NCBI GenBank assembly: GCA_958510875.1
Contig: OY294067.1
Location: forward strand, 193,633,322-193,697,321
From: Endomychus coccineus
Taxonomy: Eukaryota; Arthropoda; Insecta; Coleoptera; Endomychidae
Reading direction: 5' to 3'
Length of the DNA stretch: 64,000 nucleotides
Shown here piece by piece: positions 32,597 to 43,919 of this stretch. A model generated the notes under the pieces. The model was not told where the DNA came from. It saw only the letters and a program-made list of their open reading frames with translations, and ran no database searches. The translations under genes were made by a program, and so were the position numbers. Positions within the stretch are counted from its first letter, which is position 1. Every line of letters starts with the position of its first letter.

Positions 32597-34708
32597 GTCC
32601 AAGCAATAGACAGAAATTAATACCTGGAAAAAAAAAATATGAGCGTATAGGAAATTGAATTTGAAGGTGATTTCTGGTTCATGCAACTCGATCCGAAATG
32701 GCGAACATAACCTAAAAAATTGGCAAAGTTGCAAAAAGCGGTTTTTCGTGAATAATTAAAAAACTATAGCTCGAATCGGAAAAAAGTTTAGATAGAAAGT
32801 TGTAGGTATCAAATAGATCTATCGATTGGTTCCATAATAATTATCGATATCTTTCATACTTTTCGAGTTATATAAAAAACCGTTAAAAATTGGGGTATCA
32901 ATTAGAAAATATTCCTCCTACTGAAGGAGCCGCCAGACAACATGGCTTCAGAGTCTACATGCAATTGCAAAAATGGTTGGGCAACGATAAAGATATAACT
33001 CACTGGGGATGGGAAGTTGCAGATAATGTATCAATGCCAGTTTATACTGAGGAACCGTTGATACCGGAGGAAATAATGAAAAAAATATCATTTACCTGTG
33101 CGACTGGTTGCAAAACAAAAGTATGTGGCTGTAAAAAATTGTCTTAAATGTACGAGTATTTGCACACATTGTGACTCAGCACAATGTGAAAACTTCGAAA
33201 CTCCCGCTAACATCGAAATAAATGAAGAATCTCTTGACGCTTTCGACAATCTTCTTAACCAAAACATCGAAGTAGAAGAAGAAGAAGAAAATGAATTAGG
33301 AGGCAATTCTCCAATAAAGAAGAGAAAAATTTGAATACATTTCATTAATATAAGGTGTACAAGCTGTATACCGCTACTTTGATTGTAAGGATTTTATAAA
33401 TATTTTTTAATAATTTTCTATCATAAAAAAATATTCACTGAAATGATTAAATAATTGTTAAAGAGATCCGCAAGCATAACGTCAGTATGATTCCCTTAGC
33501 AAAAAAGTTGAGGTATTACATGGAAAATAATGTTTTGATAATAAATCGTAATTTAAATGACATAAAAAGTAAAATAAATTAGAAATGTAAAAAATAAATA
33601 TTTCCGAGTCTATTTTGATTCTAAGGCCGAAATAAATACGATATTCGTGTTTATCTCGTCGAGCTACCCCAGATTAAATACAAAAAGATATTTGTACGTT
33701 ATCCAGAAGCCGAGATATTGAAGATTTTGCAAGCACAAGCCACTTTTAACGCACGAAATCAGTTTCCCCCACTCCGCCTCACGCTGCGGCAGCCGCGCAC
33801 CGTTCACTTTGTTACTCACTTTCTAATACTATGTATCAATGAAACATATCCCAGTATTTTTTTATTGAAAATGTAGGTATTTAACATTAACATTCATAGA
33901 ACACACTTCTGAATAATGTTTATTGCGTCTTACAGATTGTTTTGAAATAAAAAAAATTATCGCTGGTCCAGAAGATCGTAGATGAAAAAAATTTTTTTTT
34001 GCCCATTCGTAAAAAAATGTTACAAATCGATTTCCGTCAAAGACATTTTTCTAAAATTAAAATTGTAAATAAAACTAATCTGAAAAAAACATGTTAAAAA
34101 AAGATGAAATTTTTTCAAAGTCATTTTTTCACCCTAAAAATTGAAAAAATCTCTACGTTTCTTCAATAAAATTATAGCACAACTCTTCATGAAGAAAATA
34201 AGCCCAAAATCGTTACACCATGACCATTTCCTGAGAAGATCTAGCCAATTTATGAGAGCGTCTTTTCTTCGAAAAATCGATATATTTTGAAAAATAATCA
34301 ATATTTCAAATTAAGAAAAAAAAAAGTGCTCTCTTAGCTTGCCATGGGCTATATGTACACGAAACAATACATATGGAAACGTAATAGTTAACGACTTCTC
34401 GATACCCCATTTTTTAACGGTTTTTTCGATATAACTCGAAAAGTATGAAAGATATCGGTAATTATTATGGGACCAATCGATAGATCTATTTGATACCTAC
34501 TACTTTCTCATTTAACTTTTTCCGATCCGAGCTATAGTTTTTTTAATTATTTGAGAAAAACCGCTTTTTGCAACTTTGCCAATTTTTTAGGTTATGTTCG
34601 CCATTTCAGATCGAGTTGCATGAACTTACCTTTAAATTTAATTTCCTATACGCTCATATTTTTTTCCAGGTATTAATTTCTGCACGCATTTCTGTCTATT
34701 GCTTGGAC
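32597..34708. mobile_element. TIR element (about 300-bp arms, TA-flanked) carrying a Cys-rich gene fragment
   Basis: The arms 32597-32895 and 34405-34708 are close inverted repeats with termini GTCCAAGCAATAGACAG; the right arm has a 12-bp insertion. TA flanks each side (32595-32596, 34709-34710). Shared inner blocks include AAAAAGCGGTTTTTCGTGAA-like text and GATAGATCTATTTGATACCT. The interior holds a broken gene fragment (32890-33334) and about 1 kb of AT-rich sequence. There is no transposase. The terminal signature resembles those of FB1 and FB2. Confidence 0.85.
32890..33334 (+). pseudogene. C-terminal fragment of a cysteine-rich protein inside the TIR element
   Basis: The first frame (to 33147) reads ENIPPTEGAARQHGFRVYMQ, LQKWLGND, THWGWEVAD and CATGCKTKVCGC. 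A one-base change within a run of A near 33140 moves reading to a second frame with CLKCTSICTHCDSAQCEN, followed by an acidic tail and a basic end, SPIKKRKI. The layout (PPTxxAxxxHxxRVYxQ, W, PxxE, then CxxGCxxxxCxC) matches the C-terminus of a protein family common near insect transposons, whose function I do not know. It may be a captured host fragment or the end of the autonomous relative's own gene. Confidence 0.6.
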
Positions 34709-35224
34709 TAAATGGTCCATATACTTGTTGACGTATGAAATTGCGGAATTTCAATAGTTTTTAATTCATTTCTGGTATGTTCTAACTAATGCATCAAAGG
34801 ACGAAGTTCATCAAGTTTGTTGATTCCAATTTGATGGGTGGTATTTCTTCGTAGTTGTGATAGGATATTGTTGTTGGTATAGTGATTTTTGGAAGTTGGA
34901 TGTTTTCAATTGTTTTGATAGGATTCCGATAAGTCTTGAGGATTTTTCCTTTTATTTGAATTTGGCAACATTAGGGAATTTTCAGTATATAATTTCCAGT
35001 TAATGCTGTAATATCATTTTCTTCGTTACATTAATTATTAATAATAGTTTGTTCCGGGAATATTGCGAGCCATTGGTCGGTGTCCAGCTTTTGGATTTTT
35101 TCTTGGTGCATCTGAATTTTCACTGATTGGCACGATTGATATTTTTTCGTGAATCTGGCTAATTGGATTTCGCAAGGACTTTCTTCATTGATTATATTAG
35201 TATTCACATTCATATTCAACAATC

Positions 35225-35650
35225 TTTATTTCATACCACCAGAACACAAATAACCATATATCAACAATACATCAAAAGGAAACCATAAAATATTACACTT
35301 CCTTAGTTACCAGAAAATTTTATATGCACACCCACATAAGCCATTAATCACATTTGCATTAATTATTACATAACACAATTATTATCGAAAGTACGGTTCT
35401 ATCTCTACTAAATACCTAAATAACTCTCTATTAAACAGTTTGAGATTATCTAGGCACTTTAAGGTATTAGGCAACTGATTATATAGTCTGAGTGACATTT
35501 AAAAAGGTCCTGTTTCAAACAATGTTGTGTATAGAATACACATAATCCCTGCTTCTAGTGGGATACTTATGTGATGGTACACTCTGAGTAAACTTCGGTT
35601 TATACTTAAAGTTGAATATTAACCAATCATAAATGTATATCCCTGTTACT
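35225..35650 (-). pseudogene. LINE 3' fragment between gag-protease and env of remnant 2
   Basis: Minus-strand pieces read PSHKYPTRSRDYVYSIHNI and, in another frame, MSLRLYNQLPNTLKCLDNLK, the usual C-terminal end of LINE reverse transcriptase proteins. An AATAAAG near 35230 ends the piece. It sits exactly where gypsy pol should be, so the loss of pol and this insertion may be connected. Confidence 0.6.
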
Positions 35651-35651
35651 G

Positions 35652-36616
35652 TCAACAAATATTTCGCTTAAAAATGTTTCGACAACTTTCCCTGAACTTC
35701 ATATTAAATATTGTCCGAACAACTTGTTTCTGAATTCCAAAAATTCTTTCCAGATCACCAGATCTGAGCTTGACATAGGAATTCGGATGGAATGACTTCT
35801 TTACATTGTTTATCGGATAAACTGTAGTATTTCTCATTAAGGGATAGGAATTTATTTTGAGAAATAATTGATTGGTATTCGGATGAATGATTTTGGTTTG
35901 GAAGTGCATATAAGTAATAATAATTGTCTTCATTCATTTGATCTAATCTTATGTTCGTTAAATTGTTATTTAATGTGAAATTAAGATCTGAATTTGTTTC
36001 AATTTGATCATTATTAATTTCTAACTGATTACAAGAAGCACTGTATTTATTTATTTCGAAGTTGTCAATGTCTAAAGGTTTATTAATAGTTATTTTGACG
36101 GGATTCGTTCTTGAATTAATAACTGTAGTAGTGGCTATACCATCAGTTATTTTTACTAATGCATCTGGTGATTCTACTCCTTCAAAGAAGGTTATTTTGT
36201 TTAATATTCCGTAACTTTGATTTGAATTTACGGGTAATTTTAATATCTGTTCCATGCGAGGCTGAATAATTAGTTTATAATTCAGAAATGTTCTTACGCG
36301 GCAAATAGATTGGGATTTAGCTTTTTCAGTAACTAAGATATTATTCTCGAAATCAATTTTGGCTTTTAATGTTCTTAATAAATCTAGGCCAATCAATCCT
36401 CGGTATTGTGAATTTACATCGAAAACAGAATTTGTTGTTATCATTATTAACATTGAATATTTTTTGTAATGGTATTCTAACAATTTCATCGTGATAACTA
36501 ACATGATTGAATTTTGAAAGGTTGTAATACTTATCTACTGTATCTTTACTAATTAATGATTTCATAGAGCTAGAATCAATCATCAATTTTATATCAAGTT
36601 CGGGTATTATTGTCAT
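35652..36616 (-). pseudogene. Env-bearing gypsy remnant 2: protease and start of pol
   Basis: The frame 36616-36353 reads TIIPELDIKLMIDSSSMKSL; the aspartic protease motif D-T/S-G appears here as D-S-S. An overlapping frame (36504-35755, 249 codons) continues with QYRGLIGLDLLRTLKAKIDF, the retropepsin GLDLL flap and C-terminal region. It then runs into Asn-rich text with LSLNEKYYSL and SEFLCQAQIW. Reverse transcriptase motifs are absent, so pol is deleted after its first part. The frame change near 36440 and the altered active site make it inactive. Confidence 0.7.
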
Positions 36617-36619
36617 TAT

Positions 36620-37758
36620 TTATTGAACTATGGTGGATTGTTGAAGGTGTGATCCAACTGGAAATTTTCATCTTCGCCTTGTTCTTCAAAATAATAATTA
36701 TCATTTGAATAATATTCTGAATATTCGATTTCCTAAAGTTCAGGTTCTATTTCCTGATGTGTTTCGTGAGTTAGTATCTCTTGGTGAAATAGTTCTTCGG
36801 CAGCCCAATTTACGGATGTAGGTCTTTGATGTTGTGGACGTACGTTTTGGGTACTCCTTGACATGTTAACCGTGGATCGGGGTTGGTTTGTAATTATTGT
36901 TCGCATATCGTTTGAATGTATTATATACATTTACTGTTTGTTGTGGTTGTTTGTATAAATTAAATTGTTGTTGGAGTTGTTTGTAGTAATTCGTTGATTG
37001 TTGTGGATGTCTGAATGTGTTAAATGGTTACTGTGGTTTAAAATTATTCTGAGAATAATTATTGTTATTTCAGAATGGTATATTTTGTACTCGATTAAAG
37101 TGTGGAACTTGAGGTGCGTGACTTGAAGTAAATTAAGGAATAAACCTATTAGATGACGGTGATGATACCGTATAATTATGAGTACTACTCATTCTAGCTG
37201 GAATTTTATTATAACTTTGCATATGTTTATTATTTGGATTATGATGTAGATAAAGTTTTCTTCATCTACAACCAAACTCATCCCATGTTCTAAGTGAGGC
37301 GGTTTCTGTATACGAATAGCTAAACCTAATTGTGACGGTAAACCGTGCAAAAATGTTTGTATCGCTAAATTGTCGTATATGCTTGTTTTAACTGTACTTT
37401 TGGTTCTCTGATCTGAGAAGTATTGTAGTAATAATTCTTTGATTCTTGGCCAATTTGTGCATCTTTACGAGTGTCAATCAATATTCTAGCCCTACCTTCT
37501 AGTTTTGAAATTATTGATCTAAGTAACCATTTATTTTTTGGATTATTTGAATTTACTCGATCAGCAAATGTATTAATTAAATTTTCACAAGCAGTAATAA
37601 AAATTGCAAGAGTTACTTTGTCTACTTTGTTGCAATTGTAATTCTGCTATCTCTGTATTAGTATGTTCTTTATTTGAGAATAAATTATTACATGAGATTG
37701 AACTTCTACTTCTATTGTTATTAATAGGAGAATAAAATTCCTGATCAGAATCGCTCAT
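36620..37758 (-). pseudogene. Env-bearing gypsy remnant 2: gag
   Basis: The ATG at 37758 (minus) opens MSDSDQEFYSPINNNRSRSS. Degenerate frames then include KELLLQYFSDQRTKSTVKT and IQTFLHGLPSQLGLAIRIQK, typical of gypsy capsid sequence, and a low-complexity Gln/Asn-rich C-terminal part (TQNVRPQHQRPTSVNWAAEE, 36900-36750). Several stops interrupt the middle. Confidence 0.6.
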
Positions 37759-38500
37759 CAAAATTATAAATCGCTTGAAAAATTGGAGAATGGAATAAGG
37801 AATTGAGAATGCTTACAGTACTGTTAGGTATGCTGTCTTCATATCTTTGATTGTTCTTTCTTAAGTTTAGGAGCTTCGGTGATGCTGTCCTATCTTATAA
37901 GGACATCCAATTTGGTTCACACTGTACAACTTTACAAAACGGAGAATTAACATAGTGCCTAATGTAAGTCTTGTAACGGACATTTAATTTAATCAAGAGT
38001 ATGCATTTGTCACTATATAGTACTGACAGGTCAGCATGATGATGTTTGAAAGTTTCTTGGGAGCTCCAACATTACTAACGTGAATTGTTGGTTACTTAAT
38101 GTTTTCTATTTTGAGATTGATAAATTGAAGAAATTTGAATCTAGTTCAGGAAGGAGAAAATACACATTTCGTGGATTCAATATTGATAAAAGAATATCTC
38201 AGCGTTTGACGATCATCATCCGATAACTGATGTTGAGCAATAACCAGCGCGGTTTGTACTTGGATGGTAGACGTCATGCAGGAAAACCCGCGTGGGTCCG
38301 AACAACTGCAGCGAAGTAGCATATCACAAGCTCGCAAGAAAATATATCAATTAGTACGAGATATATTCTAGATATGTCATCCTTTAGAGGAGACATTAAG
38401 ACAGCGGTCCCAAGATCATGGATCATGGCTTGTTAAAGATCTCAAACTAGTCACCCCTTCATTGTCAAGCTCGAGACCTGCCCATCTTCTTCCTAACAAA
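37759..38500. other. Leader or unassigned sequence
   Basis: Sequence upstream of gag on the minus strand. No LTR matching 32180-32425 and no primer-binding site were found, so the 5' end of this element is missing or too diverged to see. Confidence 0.35.
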
Positions 38501-38645
38501 ATTCATTTATTATCGAACAGCGAAGTTGTGGAACTCTTTATCTAGTGAGGTCTTTCCCTATTCCTATAACCTCCGAACCTTCAAGAAAAATTCGAATGCC
38601 TATCTCCTCTCCCAACAATTCACCACTGGCTCACACGATGTTCTT
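38500..38645 (+). pseudogene. LINE C-terminal fragment
   Basis: The + strand reads RTAKLWNSLSSEVFPYSYN and LRTFKKNSNAYLLSQQF up to a stop at 38636-38638. The R-x-x-x-LWNSLPxEVFPxxYxLxTFK pattern is the end of jockey/RTE-like LINE proteins. Upstream coding is degraded. Confidence 0.65.
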
Positions 38646-38649
38646 CGAA

Positions 38650-41600
38650 CATTATAGGCTTCCCTCTCGTGTAGTCAAAGTATAAAAAAAATGTTTGGTT
38701 GGGAGAAGTGTACGATTATAATTGTATGAGATGATGTCGAGCAAACTACCACAATTTTTATTCTTTCTGATTTTGAAACAACGATTTTTGAAACTATTCA
38801 AAGTTTCTGAAAACTTAGAATTTTTTACTTCCGAAATGTATTCAAACCAACATAGTAAAGCTGAATAGACAAATTAAAATCTTTGTGTAGTGTCGGCATC
38901 TTAGAATAAGAGATTGAAAAACTTCTAAGAAAGCTGCAGATATGTATTGAATGTTCGAAAAATAAAAACTACAATAAATATTATTTTCTCAAATTTCATG
39001 ATGCAAGAAGATGGTGAATTATCAAGGGCAATATAATAAGACCTTCATAAATCGTCCACATTTTGATTGTGTCTAGATTTCCATGTATTTTATAATAATT
39101 TAACAAGACATAATTTTTGCATAAATAATCTGATTATTAATGCCAAAATTATGTCGATGCAAATCAATATGTGCAAGAGTAATTTAGCTGCAATCGAAAT
39201 ATTATCTAGTTCATCAAGATCATGTTATATTTATGACGATTATTTCTTGAATCCAATTAATTCATTATATCAAGGACATATTCACAAACTAACTGAATAG
39301 TCGGTGATTATTGAGCATCATTCAAATAGTCGCTAATATTGCGTGTTGATTGGTCTTGTCAAACAGTAAGACTGATATTTGACAGGTGAAAGAAATAATC
39401 GCTATAGTATATTCACATTTCGATCAAATGCATTCGCGTAAACAATACAAACATGTGGATGAAGCTTGATTTCCAAATTCTCCGCTGCTATTCGTTAACT
39501 GGTCGTACAGTCATCATCACGCAACATATGTGTATTCAGTAACAATTGCAATAAGTGAATCGTCGCTTCTTATTTATTGTGATCTATTATATGACAGAAA
39601 TATGTATCTTAATAGAAAACATTTATAATAAGATCTCCTTATTTATAAATCGTTCAAATTTTTATATTAATCGAACTAACAATTTTAAGCAAGTATTAAT
39701 GTATTTGAACGTCAATGCGGTCCTGTCCTATTTCAGTTCTCACGTTCGTTTATATTATGTGCATATAAAATATGAATACACTATAGTCTAGTGACTACAG
39801 ATGAAGAAATAGTTTAATTTGATGAACAATTTCGAGGACCTAAAAGAATCGTTCATTTTATTAGTTCGTTCGCGAACTAAATTAGTCAGATCAATAGAAC
39901 GGAAATGACAAATAATGAGAATTGAACGTACCTTTGAGCCAGCGAAATTATATTGAAATAGAGAAACTTTAGCAGATAACACTGGACAATAGTTTTGACA
40001 AATCTTTGATCAATAACTTAATTTCCAAACAAAAAAATATTACGAAACGCATCCAATTAACCGTCTTAGAACCACTACCTTATCATTCTTCAGATGATTA
40101 ACAAGCTAAAAAACCGTTTAGGTAAACCTTTGATAGAGTTTCCGAATTGGATTAATAAGGATTTTAAAAATCGATGGTGAGTCGCGATCAAAATGCTAAG
40201 TAGACTAAACTAGAAGAAACATTCTAACACGGTATACAGAACATTTTTTTCACATGAAGAAAAATACAGGTCACACTATTTGTCAAGAAAGTTAATCACT
40301 CTTGAAACACAGTAATGGCAGATATATATTGTAAGGTATTGAAGTGGGGGGCACTGTAAGGTTTTGAAGTGACCTTTTGTGTCTAATGATCCCAACTAGC
40401 TCACTAGGATATTTTACATTCAGGGCTCGAAGTGAAACGTGTCCTTAGGATTCTTGATTAATCGTTTTACCCAGAGCGCCAACTGCTTTAGCCAAAAAAG
40501 TTAAGGTAGAATCCTCATACAAGAATTTCCGGCACTACAAGGATGTTGATCATTATATCAGAGAAATAAAGACGAGTTTCAACTTAACAATTTGGTTTTA
40601 ATCCTCTAGGGAATTATAATTGGAACAAAATTAGTTTGATTAATAACATACTCATTTTATAAATTAACAAAGTTCAATACTAAAAAATTGAAAGTGAATC
40701 AAACTAGAATTCCTAGTAATTTGATTAATTATATTGAAATTATCAATTTTATAAAGGAATATAATTTTTGGACCAAAGGTTCAAAAGAAAAAAAAAGAAA
40801 TTAATTGTAGATGAAGACAATTTTGGTTAGAGACATAAACAACTAATCATGAAAATTTGGTTATTCCAAATAAGGAAAATATTACCGTCCTTGAAACTTG
40901 GATGAGCGTGAAGGAATTGCTCTGCCAGGAATTTCCCTCTACAACACGGCCCAGGAAAAAGGATGGAGACGTCTCGATCGTTTAAACCCTGTAATACAGA
41001 CAATACGAACAATATCTTGGCCACAAGTTCGAGGGACAAATAACTAAATCAGCAGGAATTTAACCCACAACTGATCATGCTGTTTTCCCTAATTGTATAT
41101 TCAAAATTATTAAAAAGATGGAAATTTGAAAAGAACTAGGGAAATACAATATTAAAATCTGAAAGAGAATATTTGGATAATAAGTTACATATTGAAGTTA
41201 TGACAATTTATGATACATATTATATAAAAAAATGGTAGTCTTAAAGATAATGAGTGAGTTAATTTAGAAATTTGCAAGAGAACAATTAGATAATTGTAGA
41301 CTGAAATTGTGATCGTAGTTTCTATATGAATAATCTATTCAAGCAATATCAGATGATTTACTCGGTGATCCCATAAAGCAATAAATGAGAATTTTGGCTT
41401 TATTTAAGTTCACCCAGATCAATAATTATTCCGTTATCCCACCAAGACTAGCCTAAAGAGACATATCCATTACAAATTTATATGGGGAAGGTCAAATAAG
41501 GATGATACGAAATACTACGTAACCACGTGGGTAATTGCTAGGTTAAACAAGCCCTAGAGCACGCTTTAAACCATTCTGACTATTAACTTGACAAATCAGA

Positions 41601-43342
41601 TATTGATTAAAGACAAGATAAAGAATACGGTAAATGATTATCTAATTTAGATCCGAGAAAAAAAAAACAATCCTGTGTGACCATGCAGATGAGTCGATAT
41701 TCATATAATTATTGAAAAATATCATCGTTCAGATAATATACACATCTACAACTAGGTTTAGATACAATTAGAAATCAAATTACGTGTTCACTGTCGATAA
41801 TAATGTTTCAATATAGCTAATTAATGAAAAATAAAAATAAAATTGAAAAACGATGATAATACGACTCACCCCGTGTAAGAATCACACGAATATGATCCTA
41901 GCGATTTCCGTTTTCTAGTCTCCCCTCTCATCGCGTGTAGCGGGACCTCTCGAGTTTTCGCGCAATAAAATAATCGATTTGCGCGATGACGGTGACCATC
42001 TCTTTCCAAGTTTAATTATCTATAATTCCGAGCGGACACCGTTAATAAGATTATTCAATCAATCAGACTCAGTAACGTATAATGTTACCCTCTACCACGA
42101 GAAAAATTAAAAAAAAAAATTTTAAGAAAAAAATATAACGGTCACTCAAAGACTGGATGACCAATTCCAAAATCACGATACACAGATAGGTTATGGTCTT
42201 GACATAGACACTGGTTGACCAATTCCAGTATCACGATAAACACACCGAAAACGACAATTAAGAAAAAAAAATGTTCTACGCCCTTGAATAATCTGGACAA
42301 CCCACAACTGGTGAATTGGAAGTTCACGGGAACAAAACAATAAAAAACTACAGGATACCTGTGGACTCGCAGAAAGAATGTTCAGCGAACAGCTCCATAC
42401 GGAGCTCAGACTTCCCCGGCAGGAAAAATGTTTGAAGTGAAGCTTCAGGATTTTTTTTTATCTAAAGGAACAAATCTCCAAAAAAAAAATATCTGACTAC
42501 AAGAATGTATATAAAAATCCAAGAATAGTTACTATTTCCTATCATTGAAACATGATGAAACTGACGTAAGAGGTCAAAAGAAATATCTTGCAAAACAAGA
42601 AAAAAAATACAACAATTATCATCACAATTATTTGATATGTCGATAACGTAAGGTAATACTATTCATTGATAAACAAAAATGAAATACAGTAGATGTACCC
42701 CAAGATATGGTAGATGGAATAAGAATTATATTTATTCCAACTATAAGATAACCGAGTTTCGTCCAATTCGTACAACGAATGAGCCTGCAGACTCCAAATC
42801 AATGTTGTAACTATTGAAAAAAAAATAACTAGTAATAATAATACTGTATGTTAATTGAGTTTATTCTCTGATTTTTTTTAGGGAAACGCACCTTAATTTA
42901 AAAGGCATGGAAATGTATAACCGGAAAAGCAATTTAGTGAATTCAGATTTTTCTGCAGCTGAGGGCAATCTCTTATAAACACTACTAATTCCGTAAAGAA
43001 GCACATTTTGTTTTCTAATTAAGTTTAGTCTAATTTACTCTGATGATGGCTACTAGTTGAAAGATCCTCAGTACTCTAACAGTTGTTTTAGTGGGTTAGG
43101 GTGATTGTTTCTTTTTTATAGTGACAGTTATATTACACTTGGATTTCGGTGTGAAGAATTCCGTTTATACATGACATATCTTATTTCTTAGAAATTTAGG
43201 CGAAAATTATTTATTGTCAACACATTTTGATCGGAATTCGATTTGTCTTTTCATATAAATCTGTTTTCTTATAATATTGTGATTCCCATCGTATCAATAG
43301 TTATCGACACCCCTGGATTATCATTTTCTGTTTTATTTCAAG
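38650..43342. other. Gene-free AT-rich stretch upstream of kinase exon
   Basis: Probably intron of the sphingosine kinase gene. No exon was recognised. A 58-bp-spaced direct repeat (GACCAATTCCANNATCACGAT) occurs at about 42158-42178 and 42216-42236. A GC-richer patch at 41870-42000 (ACCCCGTGTAAGAATCACAC, then CTCTCATCGCGTGTAGCGGG) stands out from its surroundings, but I could not assign it. Confidence 0.45.
42153..42244. repeat. Short direct repeat pair
   Basis: CTGGATGACCAATTCC at 42153 and CTGGTTGACCAATTCC at 42211 begin two copies of about 32 bp, 58 bp apart, each ending in ATCACGATA/ATCACGATAA and CACA. Origin unknown. Confidence 0.6.
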
Positions 43343-43919
43343 ATCGGTGGTGATGGGATAGTATTTGAAGCAGTGAATGGCCTCTTTGAGCGATGGGATT
43401 GGTCTGAAGCATTAAGAAACATTCCAGTTGGTGTAATTCCAGGAGGCTCCGGCAACGGATTGGCTAGAAGTATTGCTCATCATTGTTCAGAGCCATATAC
43501 TCCTACAACCTTACCGTCAACTCTTGCTGCGGTTCGCACTAATATTGTTCCGATGGACTTGGTAAGAGTTGAAACTAAGTCGGCAATCATGTTCTCATTT
43601 CTATCTATTGGTTGGGGTTTTTTATCAGATGTAGATATAGAAAGTGAAAGACTCCGTTTGTTAGGTGGTCAAAGATTTAACTTATGGTCCGTGGCTAGAT
43701 TAATAAGTCTTAGAAGTTATAAAGGTAAAGTGTGGTATTTGCCGAAGAATATGCCGTTGAATTTGGCAAGTGAAGAAATAGTATATTCCTCAAATGGCAT
43801 TGAAGAGAGCAATGTCGACATTCCAGCTGAAGTTCACCTTGAGACACAAACCGGAAGACAAAGACTAGATTCTTGGTATAGTGCTGCATCTAAGAGAACT
43901 GCCTATTTTTCAGCAAATG
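43343..43919 (+). CDS. SPHK: Sphingosine kinase, internal exon with catalytic core
   Basis: Sphingosine kinase phosphorylates sphingosine to sphingosine-1-phosphate using ATP, in the cytosol and at membranes. The exon follows a TTTTATTTCAAG acceptor and opens in phase 0 with IGGDGIVFEAVNGL, the GGDG nucleotide-binding motif of the DAGK catalytic fold. PGGSGNGLARSIAHH (second ATP-binding loop) follows. Then come MFSFLSIGWGFLSDVDIESE and LGGQRFNLWSVARLI, both diagnostic of sphingosine kinases, and SYKGKVWYLP. A GTAAGA donor ends it after 577 bases, in phase 1. There are no stops or frame changes and codon use looks constrained. The N-terminal exons lie upstream and were not found. An insect may have one or two paralogues, so the exact orthologue is open. 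Confidence 0.95.

Larger units (their letters stand above)
32470..35222 (-). pseudogene. Env-bearing gypsy remnant 2: env-like 3' half, interrupted
   Basis: Minus-strand frames from 35222 match the env-like pseudogene at 19690-20210: ESPCEIQLARFTKKYQSC against the sister's SPCEIQLLQFTNHYSDC. Degenerate frames continue to 34711. The transmembrane segment and tail resume at 32594 and end near 32470. The gap is the TA-flanked TIR element at 32597-34708, inserted in the membrane-anchor region. The N-terminal half of env is missing, and frame changes and stops abound, so the gene is dead. Confidence 0.65.

Noticed and set aside
40320..41040. GTAAGGNNTTGAAGTG doublet and a 70-codon frame at 40827-41039
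   Set aside because: A short doublet without further structure and a frame with no recognised domain.
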